A DNA stretch of 64,000 nucleotides, from positions 43,887,822 to 43,951,821 of the forward strand of contig OY754328.1 in the NCBI GenBank assembly GCA_963573305.1, read 5' to 3'. The translations under genes and the position numbers were made by a program. Positions 48,430-61,089 of this stretch are shown here, one piece after another (the stretch's first letter is position 1; the number at the start of each line of letters is the position of its first letter). Origin of the DNA: Pyrrhosoma nymphula (lineage: Eukaryota; Arthropoda; Insecta; Odonata; Coenagrionidae). The notes below the pieces were generated by a model that had not been told where the DNA came from, searched no databases, and was given only the letters and a program-made list of their open reading frames with translations.

Positions 48430-51400
48430 TGTGGTTTTATTAATTCATTTAAATTATTGCCGTTTCCCTACGAATGTCCTTATTGCGTCGTCGACATTGT
48501 AAAAGTGATAAATATATTTTCACTGCTGTTAGTAGAACTTCTTGGATATGCAATGCACCATCGATCTTAGTTCTGCTTCCTGTCGCCAGAGATCACAGCT
48601 CACGAGTTTCATTGATCTCAGTGTTGCCATTGGAGTGGGAGGGCGTCTCAAAAAGTGTTTAACTTGGTATGGGATACGGTAGTTGCTCTGTGGTGTTCTC
48701 CGAAATTTGAGGCAGACCGTGGGAGTTGTGATGCATTTCAGGATATTCCATCTCTTTTCCAGTCCTGTTCTTGTTGGATACATGTTCATAGATACTCAGG
48801 TAAGAGACCGCACTCTTTTGACATGGCTGCCGGGAAAGTGGTTTCTTTCGGTTTCTTCAATTATGGTCCCATGGTTTGTGTCCTGAATGATGTAGGTCGT
48901 CAGGTATCTTACCTTGATAACTAAATTACGATTCCGCATTGCGTAGAACGAGGCCAGTATGCGTTATCGATGGGGAACGTAACGCACATGTTTGCCATGT
49001 CAGTCGATGAGGCTACGTTAATATATTTTTCCTTCTCATTATTTTTCCAGTTATCAATTTGTGAACTGAATCACTGGTAACGCATTGTGCAACGATTTTT
49101 ATTTATTACGTTCGGGCTGTTGATGGAAGATAATGTTTAACATGTCATTTTTGACAGCCTTGTCAGTAACGTTGGTTAATATAATTTCTCCGGCCGGGTA
49201 CGTACTTGTGTTGTGGCCTTGGTTTGCTTTGTTGGTATCACTCATAGTTATTGACAGGCTTACAACTAGCGTTTGTAGGGCTTTTTAACATGTTTAATAG
49301 AACTATGAACCCTCAATAGATCAATACGTGAAGTTATGCTAGAACGTGAGTGTCTTCAAAGTATTCCCGTCTCCGTCATATTTTCGCAGCAATCATAGTA
49401 GATCACAGTGCTAATCTTTGCGAAGAGACCTTGTTCACGAAGAAGCAAATTCAGCCATCAGGCGTCTAATATTCCCAGATATTGGGACCGCCCCTCGATT
49501 CCATTCAGTACTGTGTATTTTTCCATTCGGTTGGTTAGGCCAATCTGTCACATTCTCTAGACAGGCGTGAACATAATTAATTCAAAGCACATCCTCAGTG
49601 GGATGATTTTCGAGGATTTAGTGTTATTGGAATACTTTCCAGCCTTGTTCAGGGGAAATTGCCACCATCCTGCTTATTATAGACTTAAAAGAAGACTTTT
49701 AAGTGTTGCAGGCAGACCATAAGGTTATGAGTAGCATTTCAGGCTGGAGGACTATGATAAACGTTTGTGTGATGTTTTCAGCATTGCAATTATGATTCCT
49801 CAATCCTTCGGCCTTATCTTCCCTGACTATTGGAAATCTCCTTAATGGATCTGGGGTAGAATCTAGAGCAGAAGACGCTTTATTTCGATCTGGGTTAATT
49901 GTGGGATACTCAATCCACATAGCGAGTCATAATTTGAATGCTGATTCCAAGGGTTTTGTAGGAAATACGTTTGAGACTTCATGTTAGTGTTTGATGTGGT
50001 TCTTATAGCGTCGTACCCCAGCGTAGTTGGAGAGATATCAGCAAAGCTGTTGCTCTCTTAATTGTTTCCTATTGATATTGTCACAACGTAACTGCCTCTA
50101 TCTTTAGTGGGTATGATTGGAGGCCATCGCTTCCCAACCTCATTTAATTAGCATGTAACCCCATAATTACCAATTTTCTGAATTGTATCCTGTGCACTAT
50201 GATTGTGTTTGGTATTTGTATCCATACTGTTTCAAAAACTTTCTCCATTATTAAACTTTTTTAACTATCCATGAACCACCAAGCATGTTCCCCTCAGATG
50301 GGAACCACTGATGTAGGCTAAGCAATGGCTTGCAGGGAGTAGCCTGTATGGCCTCATGTCACTGTGAACTATGGGAAAAAGGAGGGTTTGATTTTAGAAA
50401 TCTTTTACTTACACCTTACTTTGGGGAATACATCTTTTTCCCTGTTGTTCTACCAGCACAGTTTCTAAAACCTTAAAATATTATCTGTCAATGTAACTAA
50501 CCATTTGTTTTTGCTCCTAATGATCTTCTCATTTGCCTAGAAATATTTCTATTGGAGAAATCTAGAGGATCACTTTTGTAATTCAGAAGTAAGATTATTA
50601 ATGGGTTAAGTTTGGGTTTTATCCAGATTGTATGTTACACAAGGTCACCACCCAGAGTGTAGCTTCCTCTGATCTATGGAGAAACCTTTAAGATATGCAT
50701 GAAACCAAACCGAGGTATCAATTACATATATGCAGAGTAGTAATACCTTGAGGGGGGGTTTCAGGTTCAACTAGGTGGAAATTCATTCTCATTGTTAAGA
50801 GAACTCTAACTATACCTTTCCACAACATTTTATTCTTAAGGCACAAATTTCAATGTTCCAACATCATCCTCAGGGACCTTAAGTATGGAGTTATTTCACT
50901 CCTTGATTTACGATTGTGTTAAGACTGATACTGGAAATACACATAGTGGGAGACATTTACCTTCAGCATTTTCTGTATCCTGTTGCATGCAGCTGGAGGT
51001 TACAATCAAGAGATGTCGTTTGTCTGCTGAAGTCACAATTGAGTTTCCTCGAAGTTAAGTCTTGTATTTATATGGAGGCAGATTATGGCTGTACATAAAT
51101 TAGTGCAGATGATAACAATAATTCCAGAAATGAAGATTGCATGTACTTACGTGAATAGTTATTCTATTGAAACATTTAACGTTTATTTATTTATGATAAA
51201 CATAAGTAAAATTGTAAATGAGAAGTATAACTTAGTTTTTCCACATAGATTTATTACAAGAAGACGAGCTAGGTTTTGACGAAGCTGGTCATGATCGCCC
51301 GAGACAATGGAATATATAAGCAAAATGTTAAGTTTTTTTAAATAAGTTATGTTTATCTAACGTCCAATTAGCAGTGTTTAGGTGTGTAACAAGGCAGTGA

Positions 51401-53229
51401 AACACTTGTTTGCCCAAATTGGCATTTAGGCTGACATTAAGAATTATTTCCTTACAATAGGTTAAATGTCAAAGAGTCTGCTGAAAAATGTAAAATTATC
51501 ATTTGATGAATTGAAAATGAAATTTTCTATCCACCCACTTGCCTATGCACAATTAAACAATTTCTGGAGTAGAGTTGGTGGCTTTCATTTCATCATTAAG
51601 TTTTAACTCGTTTGGCATGCCTTTCAAAGTGTAGGTGATCAGTTTTTCAATTGACTGTGGAGAAGCTATTGCCGGGGCGTAGAACTTGATTCCTTTGGTA
51701 CAATTATGTGCTTGCATTCCAAGGTATTTCGCTGATACTGCTTGTTAAAAATTCCCTTAATTCATTTTTATGAAAAAAATAGTGCATTCAAAAATTTAAG
51801 ACCAAGGCACAGCCAATCGATAGACACCATATCAGAAGACGAAGGTTTACAAAGTGGCAACATTTGAGAAGCTGCATTCATAAGCCCTGATGACGAAAAG
51901 ATAGTCTTTCTTCAAAATGTATATAGAGCCTCTTACCTGGTGGATCTCCCAAGATCCATCCTTCACAAGATCCATCCTTCACAAGATTCACCAGTAAATC
52001 ATCAGGTCATTCAAAAATATACAAAAATCAAATTAAAAAAAAATATTTTAATTCAATTTTTTTCTTAATAGGGCTGATGTATTATTTCCAGATGTAGGTA
52101 CTTCAACATATGTACTCCTTTGAGTGGTGGGTTTGAACATATGACCTACAAACTAAGTTTTGGAATTAGATGTATGATACTTGTGCTTTTTTCAAATTCC
52201 TAAGGCCGGTAATTTTGTATTCTATCAACTGTTATTAGTTGAGACACCTTTCCTCTCATTGTATGTGGTACAATTAATGAATGAGTGATGCCATCTTGTA
52301 TTACTGTATCCTACAATAGTTGGGTGGTACACTTCTGTAAGTTAAATTGTGGATCACTCCTCCAAAAGAAATCCTCATTTTGTCAGCCTGTCCAATATGT
52401 TTACAGTTGAGAACTGTTAAGGGCGCTCTTTTTTCATTTCTGCTTCAGAGAAAATATTTTTGGATGGTGGTGGCGATTACTCTGGTGCTTACAGTGGAAG
52501 TAACTGTGCAACTGGCACCAAGGGGTGATTTTAATTGTTCAGTCTGTGATCTTTAGAGTTTGAGAGTGCTGTTGAAGATTGGGTAAACTCCAGAAGCATC
52601 ACTGTTTAGATGTACGAGACACTAAGGTGTCTGCGATTATAGTTTCATCTGTTGAATAGTGTGCTTGCTTATGTGGGCAAATGTTGTGCACTCTTTTGCA
52701 TTAAAAACTCTTTTTTTCAAGTCCTGTCTGTACAAAAAATAGGTTAGGTTGGCCTATAATGTCGTGAATTTTAAGGCTTAACACTGGGGTTTGGGAGTTG
52801 GTTTTTTCTGTCAGAGTTAATTAGGGAAAAATTTTTACTGAATTTTTTCATCAGAAATAATGTTTGTCTCTTTTCCCCAGAAATCATGAATTATTTTCCT
52901 ATGTTTCTTGGTTTTGCATAGGTTGATGGCTGTGCATAAATGACTACATGAGAGATACTTTTAGAAGTGAGGATCGAAAAAACATATGAGTCAAAATATA
53001 GATCCAATTTAAACATTAGACTTTACCTTCTTTCCTCCTGAGAATCACAAAAGTGATATAGTTTGAAAAAAGGTTAAATAAATACAGCTTTTCAAATTTT
53101 ACAGTTATAGTGCTTAATTTTTTCCGGTTCGTGGTGGCCAGTCTCAAAACTAGCCTCCATGAATCTCTCGACTTTATAGTTTAAGGAGATAATAGTTTAA
53201 GATTAGATCCTTGACTATGTCCGTTTAAT
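48430..53229. other. no supported gene
   Basis: Open frames on the minus strand at 48,529-48,789 and 49,699-49,920 are amino-acid-like but match nothing I recognise and lack convincing splice sites. A CAG|GTAAGA donor-like site occurs on the + strand at 48,799. At 51.95 kb a 17-bp unit (AGATCCATCCTTCACA-type) is duplicated in tandem. The remainder is AT-rich with short frames. Confidence 0.35.
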
Positions 53230-53660
53230 TGTTATTAATAATAATAATATTCTTTATTCACCTTTAGCATAAATACATATGATAGGTGTCGTCAAGGTAT
53301 GGTACATGTGAATAATTGTGTTTAAAATTAATTCAAAATTATAATTGAGTCAAATAAGCATCTCATAATTGAGGAACATAACAAGGCAGATCATGTCAAT
53401 ACACTTAATGAAACAATAGACCTTAGAGTTTTAGGCTGGAGAAATCTAGGTTATAATATTCCTCTAGGGAATATAATGGGTTGGATGTAAGCCAATCTCG
53501 GAGAGCCTTACAGAAGCCCACACTAGAGGCTGACTTGGCAGAAGTTGGGAGCCTGTTGAAAAATTTGATCGGTAGGCCATAATAGTGTGTTGCTACTCTT
53601 TGAGTGGATAAGTTTGAATTTCTCTTGATGAAGTGTGACATTTATTGATTTGATGTGGAG
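53230..53660 (-). mobile_element. 3' end of a LINE, minus strand
   Basis: The minus-strand frame 53,423-53,641 reads HYYGLPIKFFNRLPTSAKS and SVGFCKALRDWLTSNPLYSL. This is the terminal part of many CR1/jockey-like ORF2 proteins (a 'YNxLP ... FKxxLxxWLxxxxYYS' pattern). Upstream text in the same frame extends it towards 53.7 kb. It ends towards an AAT/TTA microsatellite at about 53,232-53,250, a usual LINE tail. Clearly 5'-truncated. Confidence 0.65.
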
Positions 53661-54670
53661 AGGAAGTAGGAGAAATTGATTAAATGGAAAATCGGAGAAT
53701 TTTTGTGTGCAGCCGACAAGTGTCTTAATTATATTCGCGACCTTTGATGAGGGAATGCAATCTATGAGAGCTTCAGCTTGAAATTTGGTTTCTCGAATGT
53801 TATTTGTAAAGCATGGAGGTTCTTTTTAGAAGCGGTGCCCACTTTGTTGTAAAATTTTATCGAAAATAACTTAAAGGCCTGATTAAGTTATTAGTAGAAG
53901 AGAAAGGCTACGGATGTAAGGTATCTTCTGAGGAAAGTAATTTATGTTAGTCATTAATCCTGGAATAAAATCCAATTTTTCTGTGGAACAGTCATGTTTT
54001 TCTCCTACTTCTGTGTGTTCACGCTTTTCATGAACATTTTTACACTTCCACATTTCATTGCGGGTCTTCCTTCGTAGCAGTGGCTTTGAAAGGTGACATG
54101 ATTTCTTTCTCCTTAGAAGTTACCCCTACTTCGGTGGTCTTAACATTCATTGTCAAGCTAATGTATGTATTTTGTGTCCCAAAGAATCATTTGTAGTTGG
54201 AGCCCTTGATTAGTGACTTAATTATTCCGTATCCTATTCGTTGAGGTGCTCTTGTACGAATCTACAGATCTTTAGTTGATTATAGTAATTATTAATGTTT
54301 TCACTTATATATAGGTTGAATTTAATTCTTTGTGTTTTTACTTCGTTTAGAAAGGAAAACCGCCAGGATTGTAGTCGTCATCTTCAGTCCAAGTTGCTGG
54401 AATGCCTAGTTTTATATTAATAATGCTATTGGTTCTTTTTTTGCTGGCCATCTTCTTGCTTGAAAAATATTCCCTATGTATAATAAGTTTCCTTCCTCCA
54501 CTCAACAAGTGCTTTCTTTAGACTATTTTTGGATCCGTAGCCAAAGGTCTGCTCTCGGTCAGAGAACACTTCAGAGGGGTTAGGTTCGTCGAGGGTTTCC
54601 CAGTTAATCTTCATCTCTCGTATATGAGTCTTCATTTGGCAAATTTACTCTTAACTATACGCCATATAGG
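53661..54670. other. no recognisable gene
   Basis: AT-rich with many stops in all frames; no domain or repeat recognised. Confidence 0.4.
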
Positions 54671-55124
54671 CAGTGCCGCCTTTAGAACTGGGCCGACCGG
54701 GCCCGGGTATCAACCCCAGTCAATAAGTACCAAACTTAATTTTGAGACTTGAAAAAAGCTCTGAATTTTGATTCTTCTTTTATACTTTGAACCTAGTAGG
54801 TTCGAAATCCGCCGAGATCATTTCATTAGCTATCTCATATTTTTATTTAGTTCAGAAAATTTACAAATTTTTTCCACGTCAACTCATAGATGGAAAAAAT
54901 TACTTACAAGCTTAGGGCCAGAGAATAAAGTTGTTGTTGCATGATTGATGAAAAAAATATAAATTATAGTGTTGAATTATTATTTGACTTAGTATTCTAA
55001 AAAAAATTATTCAATCGCGTATCTTGTTTAATTATTTGAAATGAATCGTGTTTATGCTGCCCTTAATAGGGCCACACATGATCTCGGGGCCAGGGGCCTC
55101 TCGATCCCAAAAGACGGCCCTGCG
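54671..55124. mobile_element. hAT-type non-autonomous element (about 454 bp)
   Basis: Left end CAGTGCCGCCTTTAG; the right end is its diverged inverted copy (AAAAGACGGCCCTG). The 8-bp sequence CATATAGG flanks at 54,663-54,670 and 55,125-55,132, although the right copy is two bases beyond the expected CTG end. No coding frame. Confidence 0.75.
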
Positions 55125-55680
55125 CATATAGGTAATTGGTGGCGTGCTGATTTTTTTTTAAAAACATCCATTCCGAAAGCTTTAATGGAAGACATCGTTT
55201 TCGGCTCGAGTATTTTCAACATTTACAGTCCTTTTTTTCGACCTTTTGTATGTACCCTGGCTATGGTAATTCTGCTATGTAAATGACTTGTAAAACGCGG
55301 CATGAGTTTTTTTCTGCGGATTCGAACTCTGTTTATAGCTCCTTTCTGATGAAGGCAGGGGGATTTAATTCATGCCTGGGATTATTCAGCCTTCAAAATT
55401 TTGAAATTACATTTTTTGACGAAAATGTTTTGAACATCCGACGGTCGGTGCACGAAAATCGGCGATGTCTATTGATGTCGCACTCGGCGCGTGTGTCTGT
55501 GCTCGGGGGGGAGTTGTAATTTAATTCGCCCACTTTTGAGGGAGGAACGTCAAAACGTTGGCCCCTTCAACGCTTATCGTCGTGAGTAAATTCAGGAAAA
55601 TAATTTCTCTACATCTTTTCGATTCTGTGAGAGTCCCCTGCATCACATCTTCCATAAGTAATCGTCTCCGGCTTAACGTT

Positions 55681-57414
55681 GTGGAAGTTGGAAACATCTA
55701 TGATAAAAACCAACTTAGTTTCAATCCACACAATTTATTAGATACGACCCGGGTTTCAGCAACTTCGTGTCATATTACTGTGAAGGACGGATAAGGTGAC
55801 CGTAGCCAAAGGTTAACGGTTTTAGGTTTGGGGAAGGTGTATTTTAAGGAGGGGGGAATGAGATGGGAACTAATGGTCATTGCATAACATATGCGGGCTA
55901 TTAGCAATTTCAAATTGTTCTAAAAAATCTAGTTTGGCACCTCTGTCATTAAAATGTAAAACTTCAAATTTAAAATCGCTAAATTGTTTAAAATTACATA
56001 AATTCTCAGCAAAATTTGAATTCCCAGTGTCGTTAACAAAACAATTCATATGTTCTTGGACTCTGTCCCGTGCTCTGTTCTAAAATTTCGCCCTGTTTGA
56101 CCAATATACACTGACAATGAGTCACAGTCATCATATTTGAGTTTGTACGCCCCACTTCTGTCTGCATCTGAGTACCTGTCCTTCACATTAAAAATTATTT
56201 TAGACAGAGTGGGTGTTTCTGAATGACACACCAACTGTTTCTTCACACAGTTTGCTGAGTTTATTTCAAACCTTGGGAGTGAATGGAAGGGCATACGATT
56301 TTTTCTTTCGATCTTTCCTGGAGGAAAGAGATGTGAGGAAGTTAATGGATTTCGGTTTAGCTGCTTTATCCACCAATTTCTGTATGCACTTCTTATCGAA
56401 TCCATTCCTTTTGGCTATTAAGTAGATCGTTGCTACTTATTTATTATAAATAGACTGGTACATAGGTACATGCATCAATCTATGAACCATTGCTCTAAAA
56501 GAGGCATGTTTATGGCTATGGTGATGTTGGGAATAACTCGGGATGACTGCGTCTGTAAATGTGGGTTTGCGAAATATAGAAAAGTTATGGTTACTATTTC
56601 CTATCCCAATCATCAAATCTAAATAATTGATACTTTGGCCTCATACTTCCACCGTAAATTTAAGGTTTTCATGCAACGAGTTCAGATAACCTAAAAAGGA
56701 ATCTAGTTGGCGAGAAGTGCTCGTCCACATACAAAGGACGTCGTCAACATATCTAAACCTATAAAATACATTGCTAATGAACTGATGTGAAGAATTAAAA
56801 AGTTTCGATTCTAATTCATCCATAAAAATTTCCGCCAGAATTGGTGACAAAGGGGATCCAATAGACTCTGACTCAAGTGTATATTGGTCAAACAGGGCGA
56901 AAATTAAAGTACAGAGTCAAAGAACATATTAATTGTTTTGCTAACGGTACTGGTAATTCAAATTTTGCGGAGCATTTATGTAATTTTAAACAATTTAGTG
57001 ATTTTAAATTTGAAATTTTACATTTTAATGACAGAGGTGCCAAACTGGATTTTTCAGAATAATTTTAAATTGTTAATAGTCCACATATGTTATGCAATGA
57101 CCATTTGTTCCCATCTCATTCCCCCTCCATAAAATAGACCTTCCCCAACCCTAAAACCGTTAACCTTATCCGTCCTTCACAGTAATAACGCACGCTCCTT
57201 CCTTTAAAAACACTGATTGACTCAACCTTCCCCCCCCCTTCCATGTTGCCCAACCCATTTGTTCCTCACTCCCCACCTTCAACCATACATACACCCGGCC
57301 ACCTGTAAAATTTGTTACCTGAAGATGGCACGAAATTGCTGAAACCCGGGTCGTATCTAATAAATTGTGTGGATTGAAACTGTCGTTTTTTATCATGGAT
57401 GTTACCAACTTCCA
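55681..57414 (-). mobile_element. truncated Penelope-like element with large inverted arms
   Basis: The left arm (55,681 to about 56,122) is inverted relative to the right arm (about 56,866-57,414). Each arm contains the same GIY-YIG nuclease portion: on the minus strand VYIGQTGRNFRTEH (56,046-56,150), and on the plus strand YIGQTGRKLKYRVKEH with HINCFANGTGNSNFAEHL (56,877-57,062). Between the arms the minus strand continues a normal element: RT motif B (GSPLSPILAEIFMDEL), active site FRYVDDVLCMW (about 56.73-56.76 kb) and a linker. The element is cut off at RT motif B, where the inverted copy joins. The right arm has about 140 bp absent from the left. Not functional. Confidence 0.85.
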
Positions 57415-59244
57415 CTCTTTCGTAATGGCTCCAAATCTCCTAGACTTTTTAATGACTAACTTAGAGAAAATAATGAAATCCGTCGATTCAACGTATTGAA
57501 TCGAACTTGGTGGAGGGAGTATGGGTGTAGGAGCCACTTTGTGGAGAGTAAAGGAAGTGGGACCACATGGCATGCTCTGTAGGGGAAATTGGGTCATGAC
57601 GTCCGCTGCCGGTAGAATCTACGAAAATACAATGAAGTGCCATGAAGAGCTGGAGTGGAGCATAAGTACTTCCCATTTCGATCATTATTCGCTCCGTATA
57701 AGAATTTAAAGGGATCCCGGAGCGGTGGTGGAAACGCTGCGTACGTAATCCATGTTTCCCAGATTTCGGTGGATCGAGATAAGGGAATGATGCGGAGATA
57801 ATCGCTTTTCATCGTTGAATTATTAAATGTCTATATATCATTTTGAATATCATAATCATCGGCACTGCTCTATTTACAGGTCTTGTTCTTCGGTAAAGCT
57901 CGCTGCCAACCCCATTTTCTCACTGTCACCGCTTTCTTGTTCCTTTGATTTTATTTCCCTGCAATTCCACGTTATCCAGCCAACTTTTTTTCAGGCGTCC
58001 AGTATTGTTGTCAAACATGAGAGTTATTGATTTGGTCACAATATATAGTTTGTTGGGAGTATTATATGTAGACAATGCCTTCGCTGCCACCGAAGACCTC
58101 TGTTGATATATTCGAACCAATAGGTTCGAAAATGTGTCTCAAGATTTTGAGCTCGTTATGTTTACAGTATTGTTTCGTCATTTATGTCCATCATCTTGTG
58201 TGACTGAATCATTTGTAATTGTTGAGTGGGAATTGGGTTGCTGTGATCGAAAGAGTTTCCTGGTAAAGGTGAGTTTCCGTTTCGCCAGCGTTTACGCGAT
58301 TTTCACCCACATTCAACAGAGATATCGGAACCTGGGGTGGGTGGGATAAGGGCATATTCTAGAAGGGAAATTAGTCTTATCCCCCTACCGGTTGTTCGTA
58401 AACCTCCAAATATGGCGTCGAAAAAGCACGAAATTGATCATTTTCAAACTTTAAGATCTCAAAAACTACTAGTCACACGGGTATGATTCTTACATTTTTA
58501 CAAATGCGAATTCTTCCTCTACTCCTAGGTATCACATTCTATTTCGTCAGTTTCCTACGTTATTTAAAAAAAAATGTTAACCGTGCGAGACTGAAGCTCA
58601 CCTTTACCAGTTTTCTTGTTCTGATGATCCGTGTTTGAATCCCGGAAATAGCAGGCATTTTTCAACTCGATGAACAACTCATTTTACTTCAGTATAAGGT
58701 CAAGAGTTTTTTCATCATTTTTTTAGTAAAATGTTAGTAATAATTGATTGATTTACCAGCTCGGGATTCACTCAATTGTTATTTTGTTGCCTTTAATGAT
58801 ATGAATCGGAAAATACTCGTTTCACTGAATCGATTCGCATGGGACACTATGGGGCATATCCTTTTTCCTGCTGTCCAATTGCTGGGCAAGCAATTCGTGT
58901 GCCAAACAGAAAATTAGTCATGAAAAACTTATTTAGTTCTTGGCCTTCGACTTTAATCGCCTCATTTGATTTATTGCCTAATTGCTATACCATTAATCTT
59001 CCTTTTCAATAAACTTCATTTTTTAAATACAATAATTTGGTTTATGTCCCTATATACGCATAGGATCCATTAAAAATAGCTTTAGGTGACCCCTGCGGCA
59101 TTTGCCTGAAGATGGGGCCACCTTCAGAAAAAACAGCAATGCTGACATCTGATATTGGTAACCATACAACTTATTATATCAACTGTTTAGAAATATTCTG
59201 AGATACATAAGTATAGTTAACTCAAAATTTGGAAGTTACGGGAA
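57415..59244. other. no supported gene
   Basis: Short frames only. An AAAG|GTGAGT donor-like site occurs near 58,268 after an open stretch that starts at 58,134, but no partner exon was found. Confidence 0.35.
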
Positions 59245-59336
59245 AACGCTATTCAAGTTATCTTGACTCAATAGGCAGCCCTTGCATGCATGCATGCATG
59301 GGCTGCCTATTGAGTCAAGATAACTTGAATAGCGTT
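59245..59336. repeat. perfect 37-bp inverted repeat (hairpin)
   Basis: Bases 59,245-59,281 and 59,300-59,336 are exact reverse complements over 37 bp. They enclose an 18-base loop made of TGCA repeats. More TGCATGCA and a second GGGCTGCATGCATGCA follow to about 59.38 kb. No coding role is apparent. Confidence 0.9.
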
Positions 59337-60224
59337 GCATGCATGCATGGGCTGCATGCATGCAGTGCACAGCATGCATAGCAATGGTTTCATTTTGTAG
59401 ATACATTTTATGGTCCTTTGTGGTAAATTGAGTACGTTGGGCCTCATTTAGACAAAACACCGTTGTAAAATTGATTTTAGACTTTGCCAAACACGATATA
59501 TTACTTCTTAGGACATAGGTACTGTTGTTTATCCACGACTTGAGGTCTATTGGCACTGCGAAGGTCGAAAACTTTCACTTTGTCAATCGTCATGAACGTT
59601 CTTATCGCCTGCTTGATCCGCAACAGTTGCTCTGTTTAGTAACTGTCATTAGTGTTGAAAATATTCTATTCATCTCTTTGTAATAATGTTTTGTCATCTT
59701 AAAGTCGCCCTTTGCGCGAGATGGTCATTCCATGTCACCTGATCCAATAAGTATTAACTGGTTGCCTGTCCATTTTTAAAAGCGTTAATCTTTTGACCAC
59801 GCCTACCTGCTTTGGCAGTTGGATGCAACGATTAAAAAAAATTATCCGTCCTCGTTTTTTCACGGAAACCATTTTTCCAAGAACTTTCCATTGGAATTTT
59901 TGGGAATTTCGATGTTTTCTCTATCCTTATTATCTCCAGAACTAATTATGGGTGCGCAGTGATACTGAGAGCATACTATTTTACATGTAATGGAAAATAC
60001 TTGCTTTAGTATTTCCTTCATCCTATTCAATTTATTTTTTGTCGAACTTGAACTTGAAGCCACATTTTTTTCCTGTCCCAAACTGGTTTTCGACTCGAGA
60101 AAAATGTACGAAGGAGGAAAGTCTCAAATTTGAGAGCTTTTGTTCATCGTGTAATAAAGTAGGAGAATAATCTTAGAAAGTTTTATACGTGTGGAGCTAA
60201 CCTTTTTTCTTCTTGAAGCAAACA

Positions 60225-60500
60225 ATTCGCGTTCAAAATCAGCCATTTTCGTACTCCATTTTATCCTTTGAGCGAGCTATGAAAATATGTGGCTTACATA
60301 ATACTTATAAAGATATGCAAAAGTTCAACCAAGAGTAGAAACTTGGCGTTTGAGATTCTACTCGTAAGAGAAATGTGTTATTTGCAAATTAGCTTGGCGC
60401 TCAAAATCAACCATTTTTGGACTTTGGAAACACTTATGTGTGGGTGAGTTATTGAAAATGTGCCAAGTGCAGAATACAAAGATATGCGCAAGTACATACA
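60225..60500. repeat. degenerate tandem duplication, period about 166 bp
   Basis: The unit starting CGTTCAAAATCAGCCATTTT (about 60,229) and ending AAAGATATGCAAAAGT recurs as CGCTCAAAATCAACCATTTT (about 60,395) ending AAAGATATGCGCAAGT. Both ends are preserved and the middles have diverged. Confidence 0.55.
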
Positions 60501-61089
60501 ACATATACTACTACGGCAATACAACATGTATTTAAAACTTGAAAGAGAGACATCATTATTAGTTCTTGAGATACTAAGGTAGTAGTAAAATGGATTTTTT
60601 CAAAAATGGTCAAGCAACCATTATTGAATCATTTTATAAATTGTTATACCTGTGGAAGTAACCCACAGCATTGAGAGATTCGCAGCTCAGGTACCTCCTA
60701 CATTTCAATGTATATTTTGGTGCAATTGAATGCTGGTTGCTGTTTTTATATCAAAATTTAATTATCACCAAATAGTCCGTCCACCACTCTCAATTTTATT
60801 TGAAAATGTCCTTCTTCCGTGTGCCGCACTCAATGTGCGATACCCAACAGACTTCTTCAGCTTTTCTGATTTCTTCTCGGAAGGAGGCCTTCTGTAGGCG
60901 GCACCTGCAGGCTGCGATGATATTCCTGAAGAAAACGCACCGTGTGGCCTCCATATTCCTTCTTCTCTTGTCCACCTTATCTTAGTACTTACATAATTAG
61001 TCTTACCTCTCAGTCCCATCTCTCGTTCTCTTGCTCCGATGAAGGAGCCCTTCGTTCGATGTGTCATTTTTGATCGTGGACATTGACCT

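Noticed and set aside
48529..48789. Minus-strand open frame, possibly a gene convergent with IF1
   Set aside because: Composition is protein-like, but it has no recognised homologue, a stop lies just upstream, and the acceptor is poor. A matching donor-like site lies on the opposite strand. Not enough to call.
49699..49920. Minus-strand frame of 73 codons
   Set aside because: No recognised domain and no splice partner; neighbouring text in other frames is equally unconvincing.
58134..58349. Possible exon with an AAAG|GTGAGT donor
   Set aside because: No partner exon, start context or recognisable product; a single good donor is expected by chance in 64 kb.
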